Shown piece after piece: positions 49,946-58,215 of a stretch of DNA of 64,000 nt. The stretch's first letter is position 1; every line of letters begins with the position of its first letter. The notes under the pieces were generated by a model. That model had not been told where the DNA came from. It did not search any database and was given only the letters and a program-made list of their open reading frames with translations. Made by a program: the position numbers and the translations under genes. Origin of the DNA: Azophilus sp026709365 (GTDB lineage: Bacteria > Pseudomonadota > Gammaproteobacteria > Pseudomonadales > Azotimanducaceae); the NCBI GenBank assembly GCA_965200175.1, contig OZ241345.1, positions 1,178,001 through 1,242,000 of the forward strand, in the 5' to 3' direction.

Positions 49946-50071
49946 GGCCAGTTCCCCCTATCCGGTTTTCCTTAAATCGCGGGGCAAGGCCGTTCCATGA
50001 ATCAACGGCCATACGGCCTGTTGCGCCCGGCGACCGCCGATTCGCTCGGCCCCGTTCGTCGTCAGTTCAAT

Positions 50072-50390
50072 TCACTCGCGCATCATATCACTTCGCAAGG
50101 TGGCGGCGGTGCCGTAGGCCAAGCCCACTTGGTGGAGCGCCGCCAACGCCTGGTCCGGATGGTTGGTGAACAGGGCATCAACGCCCGCCGGCGCCAAGGC
50201 GGTCACCTCATCAGCAAGCAACGTTGGAATCCGCAAGGTGGCGTGCGGGAATCGCCCGGGTCGCTTGCTCGACCATGGCGAGCCGCCGCAGTTCCGCAAC
50301 GCTGAAGTCCCAGGCGTAGTGCAGGCTGTCCGCATGGCCCCGTTCGCTCAACAGGTAGTGGGTGTTTAGGCATGTGCGGGCTTAGAAAAT
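50072..50390 (-). pseudogene. Fragmented glycerophosphodiester phosphodiesterase-like gene
   Basis: Two reading frames carry family-like pieces. One reads HADSLHYAWDFSVAELRRLA and then stops. A second, shifted frame carries LADEVTALAPAGVDALFTNH followed by PDQALAALHQVGLAYG. The latter resembles the conserved C-terminus of GDPD proteins (NDADE-x-GVDAI-TN-PD). No catalytic His-Glu part remains and the middle is missing, so the gene appears decayed by deletion and frameshift. Repeat copy h overlaps its upstream end. No promoter was seen. Confidence 0.45.
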
Positions 50391-50465
50391 ATTGTGACCT
50401 GAACCTAGGCAACGGGAGTGGGGTTTCGCGTCAGCGAAACTCCACCCGCGACTGCCAGGTCGCGC
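50373..50465 (+). repeat. Interspersed palindromic repeat, copy h
   Basis: The leader GTGCGGGCTTAGAAAATATT and CTGAACC precede a decayed first arm (GGGGTTTCGC), the loop GTCA and GCGAAACTCC. The terminal hairpin is GCGAC-TGCCAG-GTCGC. It lies between the GDPD-like fragment and the HigB-like toxin gene, directly before its promoter. Confidence 0.8.
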
Positions 50466-50466
50466 A

Positions 50467-50496
50467 TTTACCCAACAGGTAAAGATTGTATATACT
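50467..50496 (+). promoter_or_regulatory. Promoter and operator of the HigBA-like toxin-antitoxin operon
   Basis: TTTACC (50467-50472) and TATACT (50491-50496) are 18 bases apart. TTTACC-CAACA-GGTAAA (50467-50483) is a perfect inverted repeat that covers the -35 box and is placed like an operator for autorepression by the HTH antitoxin. The -10 ends 8 bases before ATG 50505, so the toxin mRNA would start at or within one or two bases of the start codon. Confidence 0.55.
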
Positions 50497-50504
50497 CCGC
50501 TGGC

Positions 50505-50834
50505 ATGGAAGTCAGCTTCCGGAGCAGGCGGTTGCGCAAACTGTGCGAGCAAAGAAATGCTGCTGAGCGAACGTTGGGGCGTGCCGGTGCTCGCAAACTG
50601 ATTGCCCGGTTGGAGGACCTACAGGCTGCGGCTTGCGTCGCCGACCTGAGCGCTGGGCGTCCGCACCCATTGTCCGGCGACCGGCGAGGCCAATTTGCCT
50701 TGGACCTTTCAGGTGGCTTGCGATTGGTTTTCGTTCCGGACCAGCCGCAGGCTGATTACCTGACCGAAGGCGCCATCGACTGGTCAATGGTGCGGGCAGT
50801 GCGCATCGAATTCATCGGAGACTATCATGGCTGA
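50505..50834 (+). CDS. RelE/HigB-like toxin (plasmid-maintenance killer family)
   Basis: This 109-aa basic protein starts at ATG 50505. LRKLCEQRNAAERTLGRAGARKLIARLEDLQAA, GQFALDLSGGLRLVFVP and a final AVRIEFIGDYHG match the HigB/RelE-type fold of ribosome-dependent mRNA interferases. The toxin gene comes first and overlaps the HTH antitoxin-type gene by 8 bases (50827-50834), as in higBA systems. The segment is visibly less GC-rich than its neighbours, a sign of acquisition. Confidence 0.82.
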   Translation: MEVSFRSRRLRKLCEQRNAAERTLGRAGARKLIARLEDLQAAACVADLSAGRPHPLSGDRRGQFALDLSGGLRLVFVPDQPQADYLTEGAIDWSMVRAVRIEFIGDYHG

Positions 50835-51936
50835 AGTAGCCCCACCGTTTTCCCCGGATTGGATCTCTCCACCGGGAGACACCATTCTTGACCTGATCGA
50901 AGAGAAGAACTGGACGCAAATGGAATTGGCAAGGCGCATGGGCTACTCGCCCAAGCATGTCAATCGGCTGGTTAAGGGCAAGGTCGCCTTAACTGAAGAT
51001 ACGGCCATTCTTCTGGAACGGGTGCTCGGTGCGGGCGCTCAGTTTTGGTTGGCTCGTGAAGCTAGGTATCGGGAGCGCATTGCCCGACGCAAAGAAGCAA
51101 CCGCTCATGCGGGATGGGTTCCTTGGCTTGATGAATTGCCCGTGCGGGAACTCATGAAAACAGCAGGCGGAATCACCACGCGCCGCATCGATGCCAAGTC
51201 GAAGCCATCCATTGTGGGCGATTGCCTGCGCTTTTTCGGCGTTGCATCACCATCAGAGTGGCGCGACCGGTACGGCGAAATTGAGGCCTCTTTTCGACGC
51301 CGCACAGCTCGTCCGGCCAATGTCGGCGCCATAGCGGCTTGGTTGCGTCTTGGTGAGCGGCAGGCGGAAACGCTTGGTCCTCTTAAGTATCACCGAGGCC
51401 GCTTCGAAACCGCACTTTATGCCATTCGTGAATTTACGACACTGGAGCCCGACGAGTTTCAACCACGCTTGGAGGCGCTGTTGGAGGAGGCCGGCGTGGG
51501 CTTGGTTCTCACCGCTGCTGTGCCCGGCGCTGGGGTCAGTGGGGCGGCGCGCTGGCTGGGCAAGAGCCGCCCTCTCATTCAACTGTCGTTGTACGGCAGG
51601 ACAAACGACAAATTCTGGTTCACGTTTTTTCACGAGGCCGCGCACCTTCTGCTGCACGCAGCCGACAGAAACGTGGTGTGGCTCGATGACGTTAACGGAA
51701 CCGGAGGGCGGGGCGCCAAAGAGGACGAAGCCGATGCTTGGGCAGCAAACCTGCTCATTCCCTCGGTATGGTCAGCTAGGCTTTCGGGCATCAGGAGCAA
51801 GGCGCTTGTTCGCGAGTTCGCCCGGGAAACTGGAGTTCATCCAGCAATTGTGGTGGGCCGCTTGCAGCACGACGGAATCGTTCCGTTTACGCACATGAAC
51901 GAGTTCAAGGTGAGCTACTCGCTGGAGCAGTCCTGA
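50827..51936 (+). CDS. HigA-like HTH protein fused to ImmA/IrrE metallopeptidase
   Basis: This 369-aa protein has two parts. The N-terminus (residues about 15-75) is an XRE-type HTH with MELARRMGYSPKHVNRLVKGKVALTEDTAILLERVLG, like HigA. The C-terminus (about 200-350) is an ImmA/IrrE-type zinc peptidase with FTFFHEAAHLLLH (HExxH) and a DEADAWAANLLIP segment. It is longer than a plain HigA antitoxin (about 100 aa). It probably represses the operator upstream and neutralises the toxin. The peptidase may degrade regulator or toxin on a signal, as known for ImmR/ImmA systems. ATG 50827 lies inside the toxin gene's end. Confidence 0.85.
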   Translation: MAEVAPPFSPDWISPPGDTILDLIEEKNWTQMELARRMGYSPKHVNRLVKGKVALTEDTAILLERVLGAGAQFWLAREARYRERIARRKEATAHAGWVPWLDELPVRELMKTAGGITTRRIDAKSKPSIVGDCLRFFGVASPSEWRDRYGEIEASFRRRTARPANVGAIAAWLRLGERQAETLGPLKYHRGRFETALYAIREFTTLEPDEFQPRLEALLEEAGVGLVLTAAVPGAGVSGAARWLGKSRPLIQLSLYGRTNDKFWFTFFHEAAHLLLHAADRNVVWLDDVNGTGGRGAKEDEADAWAANLLIPSVWSARLSGIRSKALVREFARETGVHPAIVVGRLQHDGIVPFTHMNEFKVSYSLEQS

Positions 51937-52094
51937 TGGGCAGGGAATGAACCAATTTTCTTTTGGCGCGCACATGGGTGGACAGCGAGCCGCAAAGCCG
52001 TTGTGAAACCTCGAGTCGGACCGTCAGTGAACATTGTTGCCGCCATGCTGACCTTCGACCGGCAACTTGAGTCATATTCCGACTGACTTGTCCC

Positions 52095-52997
52095 ATGCCC
52101 GTCGCCAACAAAGTCCTCGTCGCCGGCTCCGTGAACATGGACTTGGTGGCCACCGTGTCCCGCCTGCCGCTGCCCGGCGAGACTTTGTCGGGCGAAGGCT
52201 TTGCCCTGCATCCCGGGGGCAAGGGCGCCAACCAAGCCGTGGCGGCGGCCAAGCTGGGCGCGGCCACGACCTTGATGGGCTGCGTGGGCGAAGACGCCTT
52301 TGGCCAGGACCTGAGGGCCCACCTGCTGCAGAACGGCGTCACCTGCTCGCTCAAGGCGGTCCAAGCGCCGACCGGAACGGCGATGATTCTGGTCGATGCG
52401 GCGGGAGAGAACTCGATCGTGGTGATTCCGGGCGCCAATCGGTGGCTTGACGCCGCCGCGATGGCGGAGGCGCCCATTCACGCTGGCGACGTGCTGGTCA
52501 GCCAATTGGAAGTTCCGGTGCCGACGGTCGCCGCCCTCTTCAAGCGGGGCAGGGCCGCCAAGGCCCTGAACCTGCTCAACGCCGCGCCGGCCATGGCCGG
52601 CGCAGACGATCTTTGGCCGTTGGCGGACATCGTGGTCGTCAACGAAGTCGAGCTTGCGTGCTTTGCCGGGGTGCCGGTGGAGGACCGGCACAGCGCACTC
52701 GCCGCCGCCGTTGCGGTGCGCCGCTTTCCGCAGCAGGCTGTCGTGGTGACCTTGGGTCGGCAGGGCGTGCTGGCGATCGACGGGGATCAGGTGATCGAGC
52801 ACCCCGGACATGCCGTGCGGGCCTTGGACGCCACGGGCGCCGGGGACTGCTTCGTGGGTGCGCTGGCCACCCGCCTGGGCGCTGGAGATGGCTTGGCGGA
52901 GGGATTGGCCTATGCCAACAAGGCGGCGGCCATCTGCGTGCAGCGGCCCGGCGCCGGGTCGTCGATGCCCACGCTTGCGGAAGTGGAGGCGGCGTAG
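52095..52997 (+). CDS. rbsK: Ribokinase (PfkB family)
   Basis: This 300-aa sugar kinase phosphorylates ribose to ribose-5-phosphate. KVLVAGSVNMDLVATVSRLPLPGETLSG and HPGGKGANQAVAAAKLG are the N-terminal PfkB signature. DATGAGDCFVGALATRL is the C-terminal signature with the catalytic Asp. It precedes an adenine deaminase, an SDR and a glucokinase gene, forming a salvage operon. No transporter or nucleosidase gene is present in the operon. Confidence 0.9.
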   Translation: MPVANKVLVAGSVNMDLVATVSRLPLPGETLSGEGFALHPGGKGANQAVAAAKLGAATTLMGCVGEDAFGQDLRAHLLQNGVTCSLKAVQAPTGTAMILVDAAGENSIVVIPGANRWLDAAAMAEAPIHAGDVLVSQLEVPVPTVAALFKRGRAAKALNLLNAAPAMAGADDLWPLADIVVVNEVELACFAGVPVEDRHSALAAAVAVRRFPQQAVVVTLGRQGVLAIDGDQVIEHPGHAVRALDATGAGDCFVGALATRLGAGDGLAEGLAYANKAAAICVQRPGAGSSMPTLAEVEAA

Positions 52998-53002
52998 CGC
53001 CG

Positions 53003-54007
53003 ATGGACCGCGCGGCCTTCATTCAAGGGTTGCCCAAGGCCGAACTGCACCTGCACGTCGAAGGTTCGCTGGAGCCGGCCATGATGCTCGACTTGGCGGG
53101 CCGCAATGGCGTTGAACTGCCCTATGCCGACATCGCCGAGGCGCGCGCCGCCTATGAGTTCTCCAACCTGCAGGACTTTCTGGATCTCTACTATGCCGGA
53201 ACGCGCGTGCTGTGCGCGTCGTCGGACTTCCTCGCCTTGGCGGACGCCTGCTTTCGGCGGGTCGGGGCCGACAACGTCACCCACCTTGAGTGCTTTGTCG
53301 ATCCGCAGGCGCATCTCAGCCGTGGCGTGCGGTTCCACGATCTCATGCAGGGATTGAAGGAGGCGGTTCGCCAAGCGGCGGGCCGCGGCCTTGAGGTGTC
53401 GCTGATCCTGTGCTTCCTGCGGCACTTGAGCGAGCGGGAGGCATTTAGGATGCTGGAGGACGCAGCGCCCTATCACGGCGACTTCATTGGCGTGGGGCTC
53501 GATTCCAGCGAACTTGGCCATCCGCCGAGCAAGTTCAGGCATGTCTTTGCGGCGGCGCGGGAGCTCGGGTTCAGGCTTACTGCCCATGCCGGGGAGGAGG
53601 GGCCTGCGGAGTACGTTTGGGAGGCGCTTGACGTGCTGGGCGTGGAGCGCATCGATCACGGCAACCGCGCCTTGGAGGACGATGCCCTGGTCGCCCGCCT
53701 GCGCCGCGATCAAGTGCCGCTGACCTTGTGTCCGCTGTCCAATCTCAAGCTTCGCGTGGTGCCTGACCTGCGGGCGCATCCGCTCAAGCGAATGCTCGAT
53801 CTTGGTTTGCTGGTCACGGTGAACTCCGACGACCCAGCCTACTTCGGCGGCTATGTCAACGACAACTTTGCTTGCGTGGCGCAGGCCTTGGACCTCGGCG
53901 AAACGGAACTCGCAGCGATTGCCGCGAACAGCTTCAAGGCGGCGTTTCAGGCAACTGGAGGGCCAGCCGACCCGCTGCCGGCATTGGGCAGGCCCGCCGC
54001 CCCATGA
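53003..54007 (+). CDS. Adenine deaminase (adenosine deaminase-like, PA0148 type)
   Basis: This 334-aa zinc hydrolase starts at ATG 53003, 5 bases after the ribokinase stop. Motifs are LPKAELHLHVEGSLEPAMM, VGLDSSELGHPPSKFRHVF, TAHAGEEGPAEYVWEALD, RIDHGNRALED, and TVNSDDPAYFGGYVNDNF. The GHPPSKF block and the LRHLSEREA block are characteristic of the adenine aminohydrolases of the ADA family rather than classic adenosine deaminase. With ribokinase it would salvage the two halves of cleaved adenosine. The stop overlaps the SDR start (ATGA). Confidence 0.88.
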   Translation: MDRAAFIQGLPKAELHLHVEGSLEPAMMLDLAGRNGVELPYADIAEARAAYEFSNLQDFLDLYYAGTRVLCASSDFLALADACFRRVGADNVTHLECFVDPQAHLSRGVRFHDLMQGLKEAVRQAAGRGLEVSLILCFLRHLSEREAFRMLEDAAPYHGDFIGVGLDSSELGHPPSKFRHVFAAARELGFRLTAHAGEEGPAEYVWEALDVLGVERIDHGNRALEDDALVARLRRDQVPLTLCPLSNLKLRVVPDLRAHPLKRMLDLGLLVTVNSDDPAYFGGYVNDNFACVAQALDLGETELAAIAANSFKAAFQATGGPADPLPALGRPAAP

Positions 54008-55080
54008 CCGATTTTGGGAAACGGCGAAAATACCTAGTGGTCGGCGCCTTGGGGCTGGTCGGCCGCGCCTTGGTCGAGGCGCTTGAGAACGAGGATGGCT
54101 ACGAGGTGGTCGCGGTGAGCCGCCGCCAGCCGGACTTTCGCAGCCGGGCGGGGTTTCTGCAACTGGATCTGACCGACCGAGCGGCCTGCCGGCAGCAGCT
54201 TGGCGGGTTGGACGGCGTGACCCACATCGTCTATGCGGCGCTCCACGAGAAGCCGGATCTCATCGCTGGCTGGCGCGACGATCAGCAGATCGAAACCAAC
54301 ACCGAAATGCTTGCCAACGTGCTGGACTTCGTCGTCCCTGCCCGCCACTTCACCTTGCTGCAGGGCACCAAGGCCTACGGCGCCCATCTGGCGCCCATGA
54401 AGCTGCCCGGCAAGGAGAGCGACCCCCACCATCCGGGCGCCAACTTCTGCTGGAGCCAGGAGGACCTGTTGCGCGAGGCCGGCGCCGGGGCGGGTTGGAC
54501 CTTCAGCATCATGCGCCCGCAGATTGTTTGCGGCCACGCCTTGGGCAGCCCCATGAACATGGTCTCGGCCATCGGCGTCCATGCCGCCGTGCTGCGCGAG
54601 CTGGGGCAGCCGCTGCGCTTTCCGGGCCAAGGGGGCTTCGTCACTGAGGCTACCGATGCCCGGCTGCTGGCGCGCTCCATCCTTTGGGCGGGCAACGAGC
54701 CCCGTTGCGCGGGCGAGACGTTCAACGTCACCAACGGCGACATCTTGGATTGGGGTGCGCTGTTTCCCGAATTTGCCGAGCACTTCGGGATGCCCTGTGC
54801 GCCCCCGAAGCCCTTGCAGCTCAGTGAAGCCATGCCCAAGCACCGGGCGGTTTGGGAACGGATCGCCTCTCGCCACGGACTGGCGCACCACTCGATGGAC
54901 CAGTTGATCGGCGCATCCTGGCAGTTTGCCGATGCCGCGTTCGGCTACCATGGTGGCCGGACCACCCTGCTCAGCACCATCAAGGCGCGTCAGTTCGGCT
55001 TTGCCGATTGCATCGACACCGCCGCCATGTTCCGCGAACACTTCACGGCGCTGCAGGCGCGCAAGGTGCTGCCGCCATGA
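54004..55080 (+). CDS. PRISE-like SDR (progesterone 5-beta-reductase/iridoid synthase family)
   Basis: This 358-aa atypical short-chain dehydrogenase has YLVVGALGLVGRALVEAL (NADPH site). The block PHHPGANFCWSQEDLLREA corresponds to the NFYY-x-x-ED motif of PRISE enzymes. MRPQIVCGHALGSPMNM and TFNVTNGDILDWGALFP are further family blocks. PRISE enzymes reduce activated C=C bonds of enones; the substrate here is unknown. The usual tyrosine in the NFYY motif reads Cys/Trp (NFCW), so activity may be altered. It overlaps both neighbours by ATGA. Confidence 0.78.
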   Translation: MTDFGKRRKYLVVGALGLVGRALVEALENEDGYEVVAVSRRQPDFRSRAGFLQLDLTDRAACRQQLGGLDGVTHIVYAALHEKPDLIAGWRDDQQIETNTEMLANVLDFVVPARHFTLLQGTKAYGAHLAPMKLPGKESDPHHPGANFCWSQEDLLREAGAGAGWTFSIMRPQIVCGHALGSPMNMVSAIGVHAAVLRELGQPLRFPGQGGFVTEATDARLLARSILWAGNEPRCAGETFNVTNGDILDWGALFPEFAEHFGMPCAPPKPLQLSEAMPKHRAVWERIASRHGLAHHSMDQLIGASWQFADAAFGYHGGRTTLLSTIKARQFGFADCIDTAAMFREHFTALQARKVLPP

Positions 55081-56024
55081 GCCGGGCGCTGGTCGCCGAC
55101 ATCGGCGCCACCAGCGCCCGCTTTGGCCTAGGTGGTCGGGGCGGGATGGCACGGCATGTGGAATTCGCCACCCGAGACTTCTCCTGCGCCGCCGATCTGT
55201 TGGCCGCGGCGACTGACGCCTTGGAGGCCGGCGGGCTGGATTCCGCTTGCTTGGCCGTGGCCGGCCCGGCGATAGGGGGCCGGGCGGCGGTGACCAAGCA
55301 CCCCGAGCTGCAGTTCGATGCGGCCCAGCTGCAGGCTCTGCTCGGCTGCCCCGTGCAGGTTGTGAACGACTTCCACGCCTTGGCCATGATGGCGCCGGCG
55401 GCGGAGCCCCTGCGGCAGGTGGGCGGCGGCGCCGGGGATAATGGCGTCAAGGCGGTCATCGGCCCGGGTTCGGGTCTCGGCATGGCGGGCCTGATTCCCC
55501 AGGATGGCGACTGGCGGCCCGTGGCGTCGGAAGGCGGCCATGCGGACTTGGCGCCCGGCTCGCCCTTGGAGCAGGAGTTGTTGGCCGTTCTGCAACGCCG
55601 GCACGGCCACGTTTGTTGGGAAACGGTGGTCAGCGGCCCCGGCTTGGCGCGCCTGCACCAGGCGGTGGCCGAACTTTGGGGCACACCTGCCGAAGCGCTG
55701 TCTCCGGCTCGGATCAGCGCCTTGGGGGCGAGCGTGGAGGATCCCCTCTGCCATCAAACGCTGGAGATCTTCTTCGCACTCCTGGGCAGCGCCGCCGGCA
55801 ACTTGGCCCTGACCTTCTGCGCCACCGGCGGCCTCTACATCGGCGGCGGCATCATCCCCCAATTGGCCGACTTCGCAGCCGCCAGCCCCTTGCGCCGCCG
55901 CTTTGAGGAACGCGGCGAATTGAGCGGCTACGTCGAACCCATCCCCATCCACCTCATGCTCGACCCACTGTCCGGCCTCAAAGGCGCTCTGCGATGCGCC
56001 TTGGCCGCTGCGCCGTCGGCCTGA
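55077..56024 (+). CDS. glk: Glucokinase
   Basis: This 315-aa bacterial glucokinase has ALVADIGATSARFGLGG (phosphate 1), LAVAGPAIGGRAAVTKHPELQFDAAQLQALLG, VVNDFHALAMMAP with the catalytic Asp, GPGSGLGMAGLIP and EGGHADLAPGSPLEQELL (the ExGH motif), and GGLYIGGGIIPQL. It converts glucose to glucose-6-phosphate. It overlaps the SDR stop (ATGA) and ends the operon; argF converges from the other strand 26 bases away. Confidence 0.93.
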   Translation: MSRALVADIGATSARFGLGGRGGMARHVEFATRDFSCAADLLAAATDALEAGGLDSACLAVAGPAIGGRAAVTKHPELQFDAAQLQALLGCPVQVVNDFHALAMMAPAAEPLRQVGGGAGDNGVKAVIGPGSGLGMAGLIPQDGDWRPVASEGGHADLAPGSPLEQELLAVLQRRHGHVCWETVVSGPGLARLHQAVAELWGTPAEALSPARISALGASVEDPLCHQTLEIFFALLGSAAGNLALTFCATGGLYIGGGIIPQLADFAAASPLRRRFEERGELSGYVEPIPIHLMLDPLSGLKGALRCALAAAPSA

Positions 56025-56049
56025 ATGAGCCGAAGTGGGCGGGGCAGCG

Positions 56050-56952
56050 TTACGGGTCGAGCAGCAGGAATTCGAGCAGCGCCTTCTGGCTGTGCAGCCG
56101 GTTGCCGGCCGCCGACCAGGCGCCGCAGCGAGGGTCGTCGAGCACGGTGGCGTTGACCTCCTCGCCCCGGTGCGCGGGCAGGCAGTGCAGGAACAGGGTG
56201 CGGTCGGCGGCCCGATCGAGCAGGGCCTCGGTCACTTGGTAGGGCGCGAAGATCCGCTGCCGCTGAGCCTGCTCCTCCTCATGGCCGATGGAGGACCAGA
56301 CGTCCGTGACCACTAGGTGCGCCCCTTCGACGGCCTCCTCGGGCGTCTCCAGCAAACGGGCATGGCCTTTGGCCAGCGCGACGGCGTCCGGTTGGTGGCC
56401 GGGCGGGCAGGCCAGGCGCAGTTCAAACCCCCACTGCCGTGCCGCATTGATATAGGAGTTGCACATGTTGTAGCCGTCGCCGATGAAGGCGACGCGGCGC
56501 CCGCCAATGGGGCCGCGCAGCTCCTCGAAGGTCTGCAGGTCCGCCAGCAGTTGGCAGGGGTGGTAGCGGGCGGTCATGGCGTTGATCACGGGAATGTCGG
56601 CGGCAGCGGCGAAGGCCTCAAGGTCGTCGTGGCTCAAGGTCCGGATCATGGCGACATCCACCATCTGCGAGAGCACTCGAGCGGTGTCGCTGATTGGCTC
56701 CCCGCGCCCGAGTTGGGTGGCGGCTGGGCTTAGGAATATGGTCTGGCCGCCGAGTTGGGCCATTCCGGCCTCGAAGGCAACCCGGGTGCGGGTGCTGCTC
56801 AACTGCAGGATCAGCGCCGCCGTGCGCCCGGTCAGGGAGCGATGGTCCTCACCGGCGAGATGCGCGCGCTTGAGTTCAGCGGCGCGCCTGGTGAGCGCCT
56901 TGAGTTCCTCGGGGGAGACGTCGAGCAGCGTCAGGAAGTCGCGCTTCGCCAC
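56050..56952 (-). CDS. argF: Ornithine carbamoyltransferase
   Basis: This 300-aa enzyme of arginine biosynthesis joins ornithine and carbamoyl phosphate. Motifs are SSTRTRVAFE (carbamoyl phosphate), ARYHPCQLLADLQT, VAFIGDGYNMCNSYINAA and FLHCLPAHRGEEVNATV (ornithine). GTG 56952 follows the argD stop by 11 bases. A plain argF in anabolic context, as argD is directly upstream. Confidence 0.95.
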   Translation of the reverse strand: MAKRDFLTLLDVSPEELKALTRRAAELKRAHLAGEDHRSLTGRTAALILQLSSTRTRVAFEAGMAQLGGQTIFLSPAATQLGRGEPISDTARVLSQMVDVAMIRTLSHDDLEAFAAAADIPVINAMTARYHPCQLLADLQTFEELRGPIGGRRVAFIGDGYNMCNSYINAARQWGFELRLACPPGHQPDAVALAKGHARLLETPEEAVEGAHLVVTDVWSSIGHEEEQAQRQRIFAPYQVTEALLDRAADRTLFLHCLPAHRGEEVNATVLDDPRCGAWSAAGNRLHSQKALLEFLLLDP

Positions 56953-56963
56953 GATTGTCCCTG

Positions 56964-58124
56964 CTAGCGGCGAATCAGCGCGGCAGCCTTGGCGACCAAC
57001 TCGTCGGCTTCGGCGTCGGTCAGGATCAGGGGCGGCAGCAGGCGCATGGTGCGGTCGGCAATGGCGTTGATGAGAATGCCCCCGTCGAGGCCGGCCTGCG
57101 CCATGCCGGGCCGGGGCTCGTTCAACTCCACGGCGATCATCAGCCCTTTGCCGCGAACCTCCTTGACGTTGTTGTTGCCCTTGAGCGCGCCTCGCAGTCC
57201 GTTCTGGATGCGCTCGCCGAGTTCGGCGGCGCGGGGGATCAGCCGCTCACCCTCCAGCGTGTCGAGCACCGCGCAGGCGGCGGCGCAGGCCAGCAGGTTG
57301 CCGCCAAAGGTGGAGCCGTGGTGGCCGGGCTGGAACAGCTCCGCGGCTTCGCCCCGTGCCATGCAGGCGCCGATGGGCATGCCGTTGCCAAGGCCCTTGG
57401 CCGTGGTCACTACGTCCGGCTGACAGTCCGTGTGCTGGTAGGCGAAGAAGGCGCCGGTGCGGCCGTTGCCGGTTTGCACCTCATCGAGCATCAGCAGCCA
57501 GTTCTTGGCGTCGCAGATGCGTCGCAGGGCATCGAGGTAGCCGGCGTCCGGCACGATGACGCCGGCCTCGCCCTGCACCGGCTCGACGAACACGCCCACC
57601 ACGTCGGCGTTGTTGGCGGCAACTTGCTCGACCGCCTCGACATCGTTGTAGGGCGCCCGCACGAAGCCATTCAGCAAGGGTTCGAAGCCCGCATGGACCT
57701 TGCGGTTGCCGGTGGCCGTAAGCGTCGCCATGGTGCGTCCGTGAAAGCTTGACTCGGCCACCACCAAGGCCGGGCGCCTGATGCCCATTTTGCATCCATG
57801 CAGGCGGGCGATCTTGATGGCCGCCTCGTTGGCTTCGGCGCCGGAGTTGGCGAAGAACACCCGGTCCATTCCGGACAGCGCGGCCAGCCGCTCGGCCAGC
57901 TCCGCCTGACGGGGAATCTCATAGAGGTTGGAGGTGTGCAGCAGCGTGGCCGCCTGCGCGCTGACGGCTTGGGTGACGGCGGGGTGGGCGTGCCCCAGCC
58001 CGCACACGGCCAGCCCGGTCAGGGCGTCCAGGTAGCGCTTGCCCTCAGCATCCTCAAGGTAGGCGCCTTCGCCCTTGACGAAAGCCACGGGAAGGCGGGC
58101 GTAGGTGTTCATCAGATGGCCCAT
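56964..58124 (-). CDS. argD: Acetylornithine aminotransferase
   Basis: This 386-aa PLP-dependent enzyme (fold type I) converts N-acetylornithine to N-acetylglutamate semialdehyde. NTYARLPVAFVKGEGAYLEDAEGKRYLDALTGLAVCGLGHAHP is the N-terminal block. VFFANSGAEANEAAIKIAR and LLMLDEVQTGNGRTG are PLP-site blocks, and DVVTTAKGLGNGMPIGA carries the PLP Lys. ATG 58124 or 58112 may be used. First gene of argD-argF. Confidence 0.93.
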   Translation of the reverse strand: MGHLMNTYARLPVAFVKGEGAYLEDAEGKRYLDALTGLAVCGLGHAHPAVTQAVSAQAATLLHTSNLYEIPRQAELAERLAALSGMDRVFFANSGAEANEAAIKIARLHGCKMGIRRPALVVAESSFHGRTMATLTATGNRKVHAGFEPLLNGFVRAPYNDVEAVEQVAANNADVVGVFVEPVQGEAGVIVPDAGYLDALRRICDAKNWLLMLDEVQTGNGRTGAFFAYQHTDCQPDVVTTAKGLGNGMPIGACMARGEAAELFQPGHHGSTFGGNLLACAAACAVLDTLEGERLIPRAAELGERIQNGLRGALKGNNNVKEVRGKGLMIAVELNEPRPGMAQAGLDGGILINAIADRTMRLLPPLILTDAEADELVAKAAALIRR

Positions 58125-58215
58125 CGTCCGAACTCCAGAATCAGCGGGAAACCAGCAACGCTAGCAGAGTTGGATGCGCAATGACAGCGCTTTTTCCGTT
58201 GTGCGTCCTTGCGGC

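Noticed and set aside
49988..50010. Inverted repeat GGCCGTT ... AACGGCC
   Set aside because: A 7-bp stem with a 9-base loop and no T-run. Too common in GC-rich DNA to be called a terminator.
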